Of a stretch of DNA of 64,000 nt, positions 50,727-58,738 are shown piece by piece. Source of the stretch: Ruminococcaceae bacterium UBA3903 (lineage in GTDB: Bacteria > Bacillota > Clostridia > Oscillospirales > Acutalibacteraceae); contig DGFJ01000016.1 in NCBI GenBank assembly GCA_002391625.1, positions 79,794-143,793 of the forward strand, given 5' to 3'. Positions within the stretch are counted from its first letter, which is position 1, and each line of letters opens with the position of its first letter. The translations under genes and the position numbers were made by a program. Below the pieces are notes generated by a model, which made no database searches, was not told the DNA's origin, and saw nothing but the letters and a program-made list of their open reading frames with translations.

Positions 50727-51386
50727 ATGAAAAAAATAATTGGAAGTATAAGAAATGTTCCCCTGTTTATTGGTGTGAAGGATGATAATATGGAGGAGAT
50801 GTTAAATTGTTTGAACGCTACAACGAAAACCTTTAGCAAAAACGAATATATAGAAACTGCTGGTGACGCTGTAACAAAAATTGGAATAGTGCTAGAGGGC
50901 GATGTGAACATTATAAAGGAGGACTATTGGGGAAACCGTTCTATAATTGGCAGATGTGAAGCGGGAAATATGTTTGGGGAGGCCTTTGCATGCAGTGGGG
51001 TGGCACATATACCAGTTAGTGTTGTGGCTGTTAGTGACAGCACAATACTCTTTATTGATTACGATGGAATCTCCAGCTGTAATAACAGCTGCAATTTTCA
51101 TTTAATATTAATAAGAAATATGATGAAAATTTTGGCAGGCAAAAATATTATGTTAACAGAAAAAATTCAGCATATGTCAAAGCGTACCACAAAGGAAAAG
51201 CTAGTATCGTATTTGTCACAACAGGCAAAGCTTGCAGGTGGTGACACCTTTACAATACCATTTAATCGACAGGAGTTAGCTGACTATTTAGGTATTGACC
51301 GCAGTGCTATGTCTAATGAGTTGTCAAAACTACGCAACAGTGGTAAAATAGAGTTCTATAAAAGTCAGTTTAAGCTGCTAAAGTAA
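50727..51386 (+). CDS. Crp/Fnr-family transcription regulator
   Basis: 219 residues from ATG 50727, GGAGG upstream; the frame is open to 50697 without a site. N-terminal cyclic-nucleotide-binding fold (residues 10-120; VLEGDVNIIKEDYWGNRSIIGRCEAGNMFGE), dimer helix, and a C-terminal winged helix with the recognition sequence FNRQELADYLGIDRSAMSNELSKL. No N-terminal four-Cys cluster as in Fnr. Probable target: the GTTGTN4ACAAC dyads before its own gene and before fprA. Effector unknown; haem or NO sensing is possible for relatives. Confidence 0.88.
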   Translation: MKKIIGSIRNVPLFIGVKDDNMEEMLNCLNATTKTFSKNEYIETAGDAVTKIGIVLEGDVNIIKEDYWGNRSIIGRCEAGNMFGEAFACSGVAHIPVSVVAVSDSTILFIDYDGISSCNNSCNFHLILIRNMMKILAGKNIMLTEKIQHMSKRTTKEKLVSYLSQQAKLAGGDTFTIPFNRQELADYLGIDRSAMSNELSKLRNSGKIEFYKSQFKLLK

Positions 51387-51434
51387 TTTAAAGCAGTGGA
51401 AGCATTAAACAGCAGCGCTTGTGTGACTTTTTTA

Positions 51435-51483
51435 ATATTATGTTGTAATTACAACATAATATCTTGGAAAAAAATGATAAAAT
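51435..51483 (+). promoter_or_regulatory. 28-bp perfect palindrome and promoter of fprA
   Basis: 51435-51462 is a perfect 28-bp palindrome with core GTTGT-AATT-ACAAC (51442-51455). The -10-like TAAAAT lies at 51478-51483. With a start near 51490, the palindrome centre is at about -41.5, the class II activator position for Crp/Fnr proteins. No good -35 box is seen, as expected for an activated promoter. Confidence 0.7.
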
Positions 51484-51514
51484 TGCCCTATAGTAATTCT
51501 TGGAGGAATAATAT

Positions 51515-52717
51515 ATGTATTGTGTAAAAAAAGTAAAAGAGGATATGTACTGGGTAGGTGGCAGTGACCGCCGTCTGGCTTTATTTGAAAATGTATTTCC
51601 AATCCCTAGAGGTGTTTCTTATAACGCTTATGTGGTTATGGATGAAAAAACTGTATTAATGGACACTGTTGATAAAGCTATTGGCAGTCAGTTTTTTGAA
51701 AATTTAGAATATGTGTTAGGTGGTAAGGAGCTGGATTACCTAATTGTAAATCATATGGAGCCTGACCATTGTGCCACAATGAGTGAGCTGGTTTTACGCT
51801 ATCCAAATGTTAAGGTAGTGGGCAATGCTAAAACTATTACAATGATAAAGCAGTTTTTTGATTTTGATATAGACAGCCATTCTTACATTATAAAAGAAGG
51901 GGATACCCTATGCACCGGTAAGCATACCTTTACATTTGCTATGGCTCCTATGGTACATTGGCCAGAAGCCATGGTAACCTTTGACTGTACTGATAGAGTT
52001 TTATATTCTGCTGATGCGTTTGGTACCTTTGGTGCTATTAATGGTAACTTGTTTGCTGATGAGGTAAACTTTGAAAATAAATGGTTAGATGACGCCCGCA
52101 GCTACTATACCAATATAGTTGGTAAATACGGTATGCAGGTACAAGGACTGCTGAAAAAAGCATCTGCCTTGGATATACAGATGATATGTCCTCTGCACGG
52201 TCCTGTATGGCGTGAAAATATTAGTTGGTTTATTGATAAATATCAAAAATGGAGTACCTATACCCCAGAGGATAATGGCGTAATGATCGCTTACGCTTCT
52301 GTATATGGTAATACAGAAAATGCGGCTAATATATTAGCCTGTAAATTATCAGATAAGGGTGTAAAAAATATTGTAATGTATGATGTGTCGGCTACACACC
52401 CTTCTGTGATAGTAGCAGAGGCTTTCCGATGCAGCCATTTAGTGTTTGCATCTACCACATATAATGGGGGGATATTCTGTAATATGGAAACTGCCTTGTT
52501 GGACGTTAAAGCACATAACCTACAGAACCGTACAGTGGCTATTATGCAAAACGGTACATGGGCAGCCACGGCTGGTAAGCAAATGACAGAGATAGTTTCC
52601 TCATTAAAAAATATTACTATTCTGGAAAATTTAGTTTCTATTAAATCTGCTGTAAAGTCTACACAGCTACAGGAAATTGAAGGCTTGGCACAGGCTATTG
52701 TAGACTCAATGCAATGA
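51515..52717 (+). CDS. fprA: Flavodiiron protein FprA (A-type flavoprotein)
   Basis: 400 residues. The N-terminal beta-lactamase-like domain carries the diiron ligands: HMEPDHCATM (HxExDH, near 80), HWPEAM (near 148), SADAFGTFG (near 167) and PLHGPVWR (near 228). The C-terminal flavodoxin domain starts at VMIAYASVYGNTENAA. These proteins reduce O2 to water or NO to N2O in anaerobes. GGAGG lies before the ATG. Probably activated by the regulator encoded upstream. Confidence 0.95.
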   Translation: MYCVKKVKEDMYWVGGSDRRLALFENVFPIPRGVSYNAYVVMDEKTVLMDTVDKAIGSQFFENLEYVLGGKELDYLIVNHMEPDHCATMSELVLRYPNVKVVGNAKTITMIKQFFDFDIDSHSYIIKEGDTLCTGKHTFTFAMAPMVHWPEAMVTFDCTDRVLYSADAFGTFGAINGNLFADEVNFENKWLDDARSYYTNIVGKYGMQVQGLLKKASALDIQMICPLHGPVWRENISWFIDKYQKWSTYTPEDNGVMIAYASVYGNTENAANILACKLSDKGVKNIVMYDVSATHPSVIVAEAFRCSHLVFASTTYNGGIFCNMETALLDVKAHNLQNRTVAIMQNGTWAATAGKQMTEIVSSLKNITILENLVSIKSAVKSTQLQEIEGLAQAIVDSMQ

Positions 52718-52729
52718 TAGGTTTTTGCT

Positions 52730-52981
52730 ATGAGTAATAAACCCCGATACAAGCATAAGCTAAATATGCTGGAGCCTGGTTCGGTAATGGTTAAAATTAT
52801 AGGGATATTAATATTAATAGCGTTTATATTGTATGTGTTTAGTCTGAAGCTGTTAGCAGGTATATTTGTCGGCTTAGGATTTTTAATGCTGGCAGTTTTA
52901 CTTATTTTGGTTGGTGTGGAGCTTCATCAGGATAAGATGATGTATGAGGATGCCAAAAAAGAGGATAAGGAAATACAGTAA
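52730..52981 (+). CDS. Small membrane protein behind fprA
   Basis: 83 residues with two closely spaced membrane helices (VKIIGILILIAFILYVFSL and LLAGIFVGLGFLMLAVLLILVGV), a basic start and a charged tail (HQDKMMYEDAKKEDKEIQ). It begins 12 bases behind fprA and is probably co-transcribed. The ribosome binding site is weak (ATAGG). No family recognised. Confidence 0.6.
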   Translation: MSNKPRYKHKLNMLEPGSVMVKIIGILILIAFILYVFSLKLLAGIFVGLGFLMLAVLLILVGVELHQDKMMYEDAKKEDKEIQ

Positions 52982-52994
52982 TAATATATAAATT

Positions 52995-53092
52995 AGCACC
53001 CACCGCAAGTAGTTGATGTACCGTTCCAAAAAAATTAGATCTAAAAATCTAACAAATGGAGGTCGGTACAGATTGTACTTGGGGTAGGTGCT
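52995..53092. repeat. 98-bp foldback element between convergent genes
   Basis: The ends AGCACCCACCGCAAGTA and TACTTGGGGTAGGTGCT pair almost perfectly; inside, TGTACCG pairs with CGGTACA, and in the centre TTAGAT pairs with ATCTAA. The whole sequence can fold into one long, slightly bulged hairpin. It could be a small non-autonomous mobile element, a bidirectional terminator, or an RNA. No second copy is visible in the window. Confidence 0.6.
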
Positions 53093-53123
53093 ATTGTTTA
53101 TATAAATATGAAGTTGCTTTGTT

Positions 53124-54881
53124 TTAAATTTTAGAAATAACCACACCGTTAGGCGATACTGTTTCATTGCTATACAATCGGCTAAATAGTATTCTGCTAT
53201 TGTCGATTTGTAATGGAACATCAGCATTTGAACAGTTTAGGATAATCTGTATTGTTTCATTATCATCAGATTTTGTGTAGGCTAACAGACGGTCGTTCCT
53301 TGTTAATGGTGTAAACCTGTAGGCGGAGCTTCGTAAGGACTTATGTGTTTTTCTAAGATTAATTAGAGCTTTCATTGTTTTTATTTGGTCATTATAAATA
53401 CCGCTGTCTATTTCCTTCCACGGCATACAGCGACGACAGTCAGGGTCATAGTTGCCTTCTAATGCCACCTCTGTACCATAGTAAATACATACTGTGCCAG
53501 GCATAGAGAAAAGAACAGCCATTTGCTGATAAAATTTATCAATGCTGCCAAGCTTTGTAATAAGTCTTATTGTATCATGGGAATCTAACATATTAAATAG
53601 AGCATCATTTGTCTGTGTCATATACATACTGTAACAACGGTTTATAGCACGTTCAAATTCATCCCGTGTTTGCGTAGGAATAGCCCAAAAATCGTTAATA
53701 CTTTCCTGTAAGGGATAGTTCATAACTGAGTCGAATTCATCACCACGCAGCCAAGGCATAGAGCTGTGCCATACTTCTCCTAAAATGTAAAAATCACTTT
53801 TTAGTGATAACATACGCTTTTTTAGTTCTTTGCAAAAGTAATGGGAAACCTCGTTGGCTACATCCAAACGCAGAGCGTCTATGTCGTATTCCTTTACCCA
53901 GTGGGTGCATACATCCAATAGATACTCAATAACCTCTGGGTTGTTGGTATTTAGCTTTGGCATATAGTCGGAAAAAGCAAAGGTATAATACTTACCCGCC
54001 TTAGCATTACAATGCACTGTGCTAAAGGGCCAGTCGTTTACAATGAACCAGTTAAAGTAGGGCGAGCTTTTACCGTTCTTCACAACGTCCTGCCATTGCA
54101 TTAAACCGTTGCCACAGTGGTTGAATACTCCGTCCAGCATTACCCTTATACCTTTTTTGTGGGCCACCTTGACCATTAGCTTTAGTGTTTCGTCTGTGCC
54201 AAAAGCCTTGTCAATGGTATAGTAATCATCTGTGTTGTATTTGTGGTTACTGGTGCTTTCATTGATAGGGGTTAGGTACAGACCGGTGACACCTAAATCC
54301 TGTAAATAACCTAGCTTGTTTGTAATGCCCTGTATGTCGCCGCCATAGTTATCAAGATGCCTCATAACATTGTGTGGCCCTGCCCATGGCTTTAGGTTTT
54401 TGCTTTTTTCTCCCGTACCGCTGTTGTAGAATCTATCTGGGAAAATTTGATACCATATAGTTTGGTTTACCCATTGTGGCACACGGTTTACGTCAGCACT
54501 ATTTATCCAAGGAAAGAAAAAGTATTGAAACCTACCATTATAGCTTTCAAATTCCTTTTTGCTTTTTATGCCATCCTCTAGATAATAGCATACCTCATCC
54601 TCGGAAATAATTTCAAAAAAATAACGGCAACGCTTAAATTCTGGTGTAACAGTAGCACTCCATAGTTTTTGATAGGCAAGCCTTGTAAATGTGTTAATTT
54701 CAACTTGGCTGCCATTCCAGGTTGTTTTACCACCCATTATGCCTGTAGCGAAGGGGTCGCCGTAATGCAAAATAATTCTGTCTACATCATAGTCTGTTTT
54801 TATGTTAATAACCAGTTCATTATCGTTTAGTGCATAGCACATATTGTCAGTAGCGGTGTGAAAAATTCCACTGTAATTCAT
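53124..54881 (-). CDS. GH13 alpha-glucan hydrolase, neopullulanase/cyclomaltodextrinase type
   Basis: 585 residues. N-terminal beta domain (1-120) like CBM34, then the (beta/alpha)8 barrel. Catalytic motifs: DGVFNHCG (region I), DALRLDVANEV with the nucleophile Asp (region II), LGEVWH with the acid Glu (region III) and LDSHDTIR (region IV). No signal peptide, so it acts inside the cell on imported maltodextrins. AAGGAGC lies before the ATG. A second GH13 gene lies 4 kb away. Confidence 0.9.
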   Translation of the reverse strand: MNYSGIFHTATDNMCYALNDNELVINIKTDYDVDRIILHYGDPFATGIMGGKTTWNGSQVEINTFTRLAYQKLWSATVTPEFKRCRYFFEIISEDEVCYYLEDGIKSKKEFESYNGRFQYFFFPWINSADVNRVPQWVNQTIWYQIFPDRFYNSGTGEKSKNLKPWAGPHNVMRHLDNYGGDIQGITNKLGYLQDLGVTGLYLTPINESTSNHKYNTDDYYTIDKAFGTDETLKLMVKVAHKKGIRVMLDGVFNHCGNGLMQWQDVVKNGKSSPYFNWFIVNDWPFSTVHCNAKAGKYYTFAFSDYMPKLNTNNPEVIEYLLDVCTHWVKEYDIDALRLDVANEVSHYFCKELKKRMLSLKSDFYILGEVWHSSMPWLRGDEFDSVMNYPLQESINDFWAIPTQTRDEFERAINRCYSMYMTQTNDALFNMLDSHDTIRLITKLGSIDKFYQQMAVLFSMPGTVCIYYGTEVALEGNYDPDCRRCMPWKEIDSGIYNDQIKTMKALINLRKTHKSLRSSAYRFTPLTRNDRLLAYTKSDDNETIQIILNCSNADVPLQIDNSRILFSRLYSNETVSPNGVVISKI

Positions 54882-55130
54882 AAAAAATCAGCTCCTTTTT
54901 AAGAGTTTTATTTACAATAATTGTAATAGTAAAAGTGCCATTTGACAAGTGAATAAATTGTAAATAAACAAAAATTGCACAAAATTATTAATGCAATACC
55001 TTGAGGGAATATAGACTTTCTACAAAAGTACTGATATAATGTATTATAGCTACCAAGGAATATGTGGGTTAATTAAAGCACAAGGCTAAAGGCGTTAAAA
55101 AATGTTTTGGCTGTATTGGAGGAAAGAAAT

Positions 55131-55712
55131 ATGGCACAGAAAAAATTACTGTTCGTTGATTGCTGTATAAGTAATCATGCTTCACGCACAAAAAAGCTAT
55201 GCAATGATTTTTTGATGGAATTTAAAAAGAAAAATGATGTTATTGTAGAAACTGTTATTATAAATGCAGGGTCTGTTTCTTCGTTTACAGGTGAGCAGCT
55301 GGATAGACGTGACGGCTTTATTGCACAGAACGACTATAGCAACGAAATGTTTAATATGGCAAGACAGTTCGCTTTAGCGGACTATATTGTAATTGGTGCA
55401 CCATACTGGGATTTATCATTTCCGTCACTGCTAAAGGTGTATATTGAAAATATAATGGTAAATGGTTTAACCTTTTGTTATGCGGAAACAGGGATGAAGG
55501 GTTTGTGCTTAGCAGAAAAGCTGTACTACATTACTACAGCAGGTGGATATATACTACAAGACTATAATATGGGATATGATTATATAAAAGCTATATCATA
55601 TGTGCTAGGCATAAAGGAAGCTAAATGTATTAGTGCTGAGGGGTTGGATATTATAGGCAATAGCCCAGATGACATAGTCAGCAAGGTAATATCCCAGTTA
55701 GGGGAGATTTAA
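55131..55712 (+). CDS. Flavodoxin-fold NAD(P)H:quinone/FMN oxidoreductase
   Basis: 193 residues from ATG 55131, with GGAGG upstream. LLFVDCCISNHASRTKKLCNDFLMEF is the FMN phosphate-binding start of the flavodoxin_2 family; DYIVIGAPYWDLSFPSLLKVYIENIM and ITTAGGYI are characteristic of the azoreductase/quinone-reductase group. Reduces quinones, azo dyes or flavins with NAD(P)H. Followed at once by a decayed gene. Confidence 0.82.
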   Translation: MAQKKLLFVDCCISNHASRTKKLCNDFLMEFKKKNDVIVETVIINAGSVSSFTGEQLDRRDGFIAQNDYSNEMFNMARQFALADYIVIGAPYWDLSFPSLLKVYIENIMVNGLTFCYAETGMKGLCLAEKLYYITTAGGYILQDYNMGYDYIKAISYVLGIKEAKCISAEGLDIIGNSPDDIVSKVISQLGEI

Positions 55713-55716
55713 GGTT

Positions 55717-55965
55717 ATGCACTATTTGGATAAGGTGGATTTAAAATAGAAGGATAAGGACATGTATTAGCCAACAGCTAAGCCACAGGTGATTCATGCT
55801 CCTGCCATTAAGTATTTATTGATAGATGGCATGGGTAACCCTAATACCTGTGATGAATACAAATCTGCATTGGAAAAATATATAAAATATTATAATGAAA
55901 GAAGAATTAAAGAAAAATTAGGTTGGCTTAGTCCAGTAGCCTTTAGATTTAATCCTGCTGCATAA
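55717..55965 (+). pseudogene. Chimeric remnant: GyrI-like domain joined to IS3-family transposase end
   Basis: One frame of 83 codons with two internal stops (after VDLK and after KDMY). The first two thirds (MHYLDKVDLK, then PTAKPQVIHAPAIKYLLIDG and MGNPNTCDEYKSALE) match the start of GyrI-like small-molecule binding proteins. The last third (KYIKYYNERRIKEKLGWLSP and VAFRFNPAA) is the C-terminus of an IS3/IS150-type transposase. So an insertion sequence entered the gene and both were then largely deleted. The joint lies near 55870. Confidence 0.75.
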
Positions 55966-56195
55966 AAAATAGTGCAGCAGCTTTAAACTGCTACACTATA
56001 TAACAAAGTCTAACTTTTGGGGTCACATCATTATTTTTAACGGTGTACCCTTTTTTAGGTGTTGATAAAATATTGTCACTAATAATTAGTGATGGTGTCA
56101 TTGTCCACATTATGACATGAATCACTATAATTTTTTTATAATAGAGATATAGCGTAGGTCACCGTTAAAGAATTTTATTGAGCAGTAAAGACAGT
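55966..56195. other. Remnant insertion-sequence end and AT-rich DNA
   Basis: A hairpin (GTGCAGCAG / CTGCTACAC, near 55970-56000) and a TTTTGGGGTCACATC sequence near 56015-56030 are compatible with the right end of an IS3-type element; GGGGTCA is a common end motif there. No gene is visible. Confidence 0.4.
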
Positions 56196-57578
56196 TTATT
56201 TGTCAGCCTGAGCTGCCTGTATCATAATAGCACATTCCATACGTTTGCGGAACAGCTCACAGCCGTATTGGTAAATACCTGTGATGTTTCCTGATGCATG
56301 GTAGGCATTGGCAGCACAGCCACCTGAGCAGTACAGCCTTGCCCAACAGTCGGTACATTGTGGACGTGCATATACATTACATAGCTTAAATTCGTCACGC
56401 AAGGCTGTGTTTGTGACACCGTCCCATATATTACCTAGGCTGTATTTTGGGTCGTTTACAAATTGATGGCAGGGGAAAAGCTCTCCCCATGGTGTAACTG
56501 CCATGTATTCAGTGCCAGAGCCACACCCAGCTATTCGTTTGTAAATGCATGGGCCGTGCTTTAGGTCAATCATATAATGGTAAAACGTAAAGCCACTACC
56601 TGCTTTTTTACGCTTTATCATTTCCTTAGCTAGGATTTCATATTGCTCAAATAGCCTTGGTAAATCCTCCTGAGTTAAGGCGTAAGGGTCAGATGGACTA
56701 CAAACAACAGGCTCCATGCTAAGCTCGGTAAAGCCAAGGTCTGCCATATGAAAAATATCATTGGTAAAGTCAACGTTATTATGAGTAAATGTTCCACGAA
56801 CATAATAATTTTTTTGTCCTCTGCTTTGTGCCAGCTTTTGAAACTTAGGTACTATTATATCGTAGCTGCCTTCGCCCTTATAATTTTTTCTAAGGTGGTC
56901 GTGTACCTCTTTTCTACCATCTAAGCTAAGTACAACGTTGTACATTTCTTTATTGGCAAAGTCTATAACGTCGTCATCTATTAGCATACCATTTGTGGTT
57001 AACGTAAATCTAAATTTTTTATTTTTTTCCTTTTCAATGCCTCTGGCATATGATACCAGCTGTTTTACAACCTCCCAGTTCATCAGCGGTTCTCCGCCAA
57101 AAAAATCCACCTCCAGATTAACTCTGGTGCCAGAGCTGGCTACCAAAAAATCTAATGCCTGCTTTCCAACCTCAAAGGACATTAAGGCTCGTTCCTTGTG
57201 TTCGCTGCTGTATTTGCCTTGGCTGGCAAAGCAATATTCACAGTTAAGATTGCAGGTGTGGGCAACGTGCAGGCACAATGCCTTAACAACTGTATTTCTG
57301 CTTTTAAAATCTATAACCTGATTGCCGTAGGTATCTTCAGAAAACAGCTTACCGCTATTCTTTAAGCCTTGTATATCCTCTATACACTCTAATACGTCTT
57401 TTTCTGATATACCCTTATTACCGTTGTACCTTTTGGTGATATCACATACTATTTTTTCTTTAGGGGTGTTTTCAAACATTGCAATAATATCATATGCCAC
57501 ATCGTCTACCACATGAACAGCACCGCTGTACACATCTAAAACAATGTTATATCCGTTTAATTTATACTGATGAATCAT
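56196..57578 (-). CDS. scfB: SCIFF peptide maturase, radical SAM/SPASM protein
   Basis: 460 residues from the ATG of MIHQYKLNGYNIVLDVYSG, with GAGGAT upstream; a 15-residue longer frame lacks a site. N-terminal recognition domain (1-100), radical SAM motif CNLNCEYCFAS (near 108), and a SPASM region with C-x-GCGSGTEY, FPCHQF and the CTDCWARLYCSGGC cysteines. The enzyme makes Cys-to-Thr thioether links in the SCIFF peptide encoded upstream. This pair is nearly universal in Clostridia. Confidence 0.95.
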   Translation of the reverse strand: MIHQYKLNGYNIVLDVYSGAVHVVDDVAYDIIAMFENTPKEKIVCDITKRYNGNKGISEKDVLECIEDIQGLKNSGKLFSEDTYGNQVIDFKSRNTVVKALCLHVAHTCNLNCEYCFASQGKYSSEHKERALMSFEVGKQALDFLVASSGTRVNLEVDFFGGEPLMNWEVVKQLVSYARGIEKEKNKKFRFTLTTNGMLIDDDVIDFANKEMYNVVLSLDGRKEVHDHLRKNYKGEGSYDIIVPKFQKLAQSRGQKNYYVRGTFTHNNVDFTNDIFHMADLGFTELSMEPVVCSPSDPYALTQEDLPRLFEQYEILAKEMIKRKKAGSGFTFYHYMIDLKHGPCIYKRIAGCGSGTEYMAVTPWGELFPCHQFVNDPKYSLGNIWDGVTNTALRDEFKLCNVYARPQCTDCWARLYCSGGCAANAYHASGNITGIYQYGCELFRKRMECAIMIQAAQADK

Positions 57579-57608
57579 TTTTAGTATCCTCATTTCTACA
57601 TATAAAAA

Positions 57609-57645
57609 TTGCCGCTTGCCCACACATAAGTGGAGCAGGCGGCAA
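57609..57645 (-). terminator. Hairpin between scfA and scfB
   Basis: On the minus strand TTGCCGC pairs with GCGGCAA, with further pairing inside (CTCCAC / GTGTGG), followed by TTTTTATATG. As it lies between precursor and maturase, partial termination would give more peptide than enzyme mRNA. Confidence 0.75.
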
Positions 57646-57661
57646 CATTTCTTTGCAAATA

Positions 57662-57817
57662 TTAGTCGTTTTTAACTGCCTTATTTTCACATGGCTGGTT
57701 AGCAACACCACAGGAAGTTTTGCAGGCTGACTGACAAGATGTTTGACATTCACCACAACCACCATCGCTTACGCTTTTTGCTAGGTCACGAGTGTCTAAG
57801 GTTTTAATTCTCTCCAT
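57662..57817 (-). CDS. scfA: SCIFF precursor peptide (six cysteines in forty-five residues)
   Basis: 51 residues on the minus strand, ATG at 57817, with AAGGGGGAT upstream. The sequence starts MERIKTLDTRDLAKSVSDGG and continues CGECQTSCQSACKTSCGVAN; the six cysteines are residues 21, 24, 28, 32, 36 and 43. Pattern and length match ScfA. The Thr residues between cysteines are the expected partners for thioether links made by ScfB. Biological role of the mature peptide is unknown. Confidence 0.95.
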   Translation of the reverse strand: MERIKTLDTRDLAKSVSDGGCGECQTSCQSACKTSCGVANQPCENKAVKND

Positions 57818-57864
57818 GATTTATATCCCCCTTAAAGTAAAAATTACATTATTTAATACTAATA

Positions 57865-57893
57865 AATATACACCAATCCTTGCATGATGTCAA
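57865..57893 (-). promoter_or_regulatory. Promoter of scfA-scfB
   Basis: On the minus strand: TTGACA (57893-57888), 17-base spacer, TATATT (57870-57865), about 50 bases before the scfA start. Confidence 0.75.
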
Positions 57894-57954
57894 TATCTGT
57901 GTTGATAATTAAGCCTTTCCATTTACCTATAATCTAATTATGTAAAAATAATAA

Positions 57955-57983
57955 TTGTAAGAATTACTGGTATATGCTACAAT
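57955..57983 (+). promoter_or_regulatory. Promoter of the gene at 58073
   Basis: TTGTAA (57955-57960), 17-base spacer, TACAAT (57978-57983). Divergent from the scfA promoter 60 bases away. Confidence 0.6.
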
Positions 57984-58072
57984 TACAATAGTGCTATTTT
58001 AAAAAGGACATGATTTCTAGGTGTGCTGTAGAGTAGCTGTAATATTGAATTTAGTAATAATAGGTGAATAAT

Positions 58073-58633
58073 ATGACGGAATTGGAAAAAATGAAACGTG
58101 CTAAAATGTATTTGGACAAGCTGGCGGCTGGTATAGATCCAATTAGTGATGTGGAAATGACAGAGGATACAGTGCTAAATAATCTAAGGCTTGCCAGATG
58201 CTTTATGTATGTATCTGATATATTGCAGCGGGTAATAGAAAACGACGGCTATGTGGTTAAGAACTGTCGTGGTCACCGTACACCCTTTACAATCACAGAG
58301 GAACAGCTAGGCAGGATAGAGATAAGTGACGAGCCAGTTGGTGTTGCCGTCTTTTCAAAGCGTGTAGCAGCCGTTTTACAGGATGGCGTAAAGCCCTTGT
58401 CAGCTGTACAAATATCAAGCTGGCTGTGTGATAATGAATATTTGCAGGAGTCAACTGTTCATGGGAAACGTGAAAAGACAGTGACACCCAAGGGAGAGGT
58501 GCTGGGTATGCTGACTATTGACGGTGTTAGCGCCAATGGATATGCATATAGAAAAAATATTTACACTAAACAAGCACAGGAGTTTTTGATTTCGCATTTA
58601 AATGATATTAGTGACAGCCTCAACGAAGCTTAA
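58073..58633 (+). CDS. Conserved hypothetical protein
   Basis: 186 residues from ATG 58073 with AGGTGA 6 bases upstream (an in-frame GTG lies in that site). It starts TELEKMKRAKMYLDKLAAGIDPISD and is rich in charged helices at the N-terminus; the C-terminal half is mixed (LGMLTIDGVSANGYAYRKNIYTKQAQEF). No signal peptide or membrane segment. I do not recognise a functional family. Single gene between its own promoter and a bidirectional terminator. Confidence 0.6.
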   Translation: MTELEKMKRAKMYLDKLAAGIDPISDVEMTEDTVLNNLRLARCFMYVSDILQRVIENDGYVVKNCRGHRTPFTITEEQLGRIEISDEPVGVAVFSKRVAAVLQDGVKPLSAVQISSWLCDNEYLQESTVHGKREKTVTPKGEVLGMLTIDGVSANGYAYRKNIYTKQAQEFLISHLNDISDSLNEA

Positions 58634-58677
58634 TTTGGGTATAATAATATAACTATTCTAGACCGAGTCAATTATAG

Positions 58678-58716
58678 AAAATGCCCCATAATTACAATGT
58701 AATTATGGGGCATTTT
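58678..58716. terminator. Bidirectional terminator
   Basis: An 18-bp stem (AAAATGCCCC... with ...GGGGCATTTT, inner ATTAC / GTAAT) with a 3-base loop between convergent genes. A-run on the left and T-run on the right serve both strands. Confidence 0.93.
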
Positions 58717-58738
58717 GTTAAATCTAATAATAGCTTAT

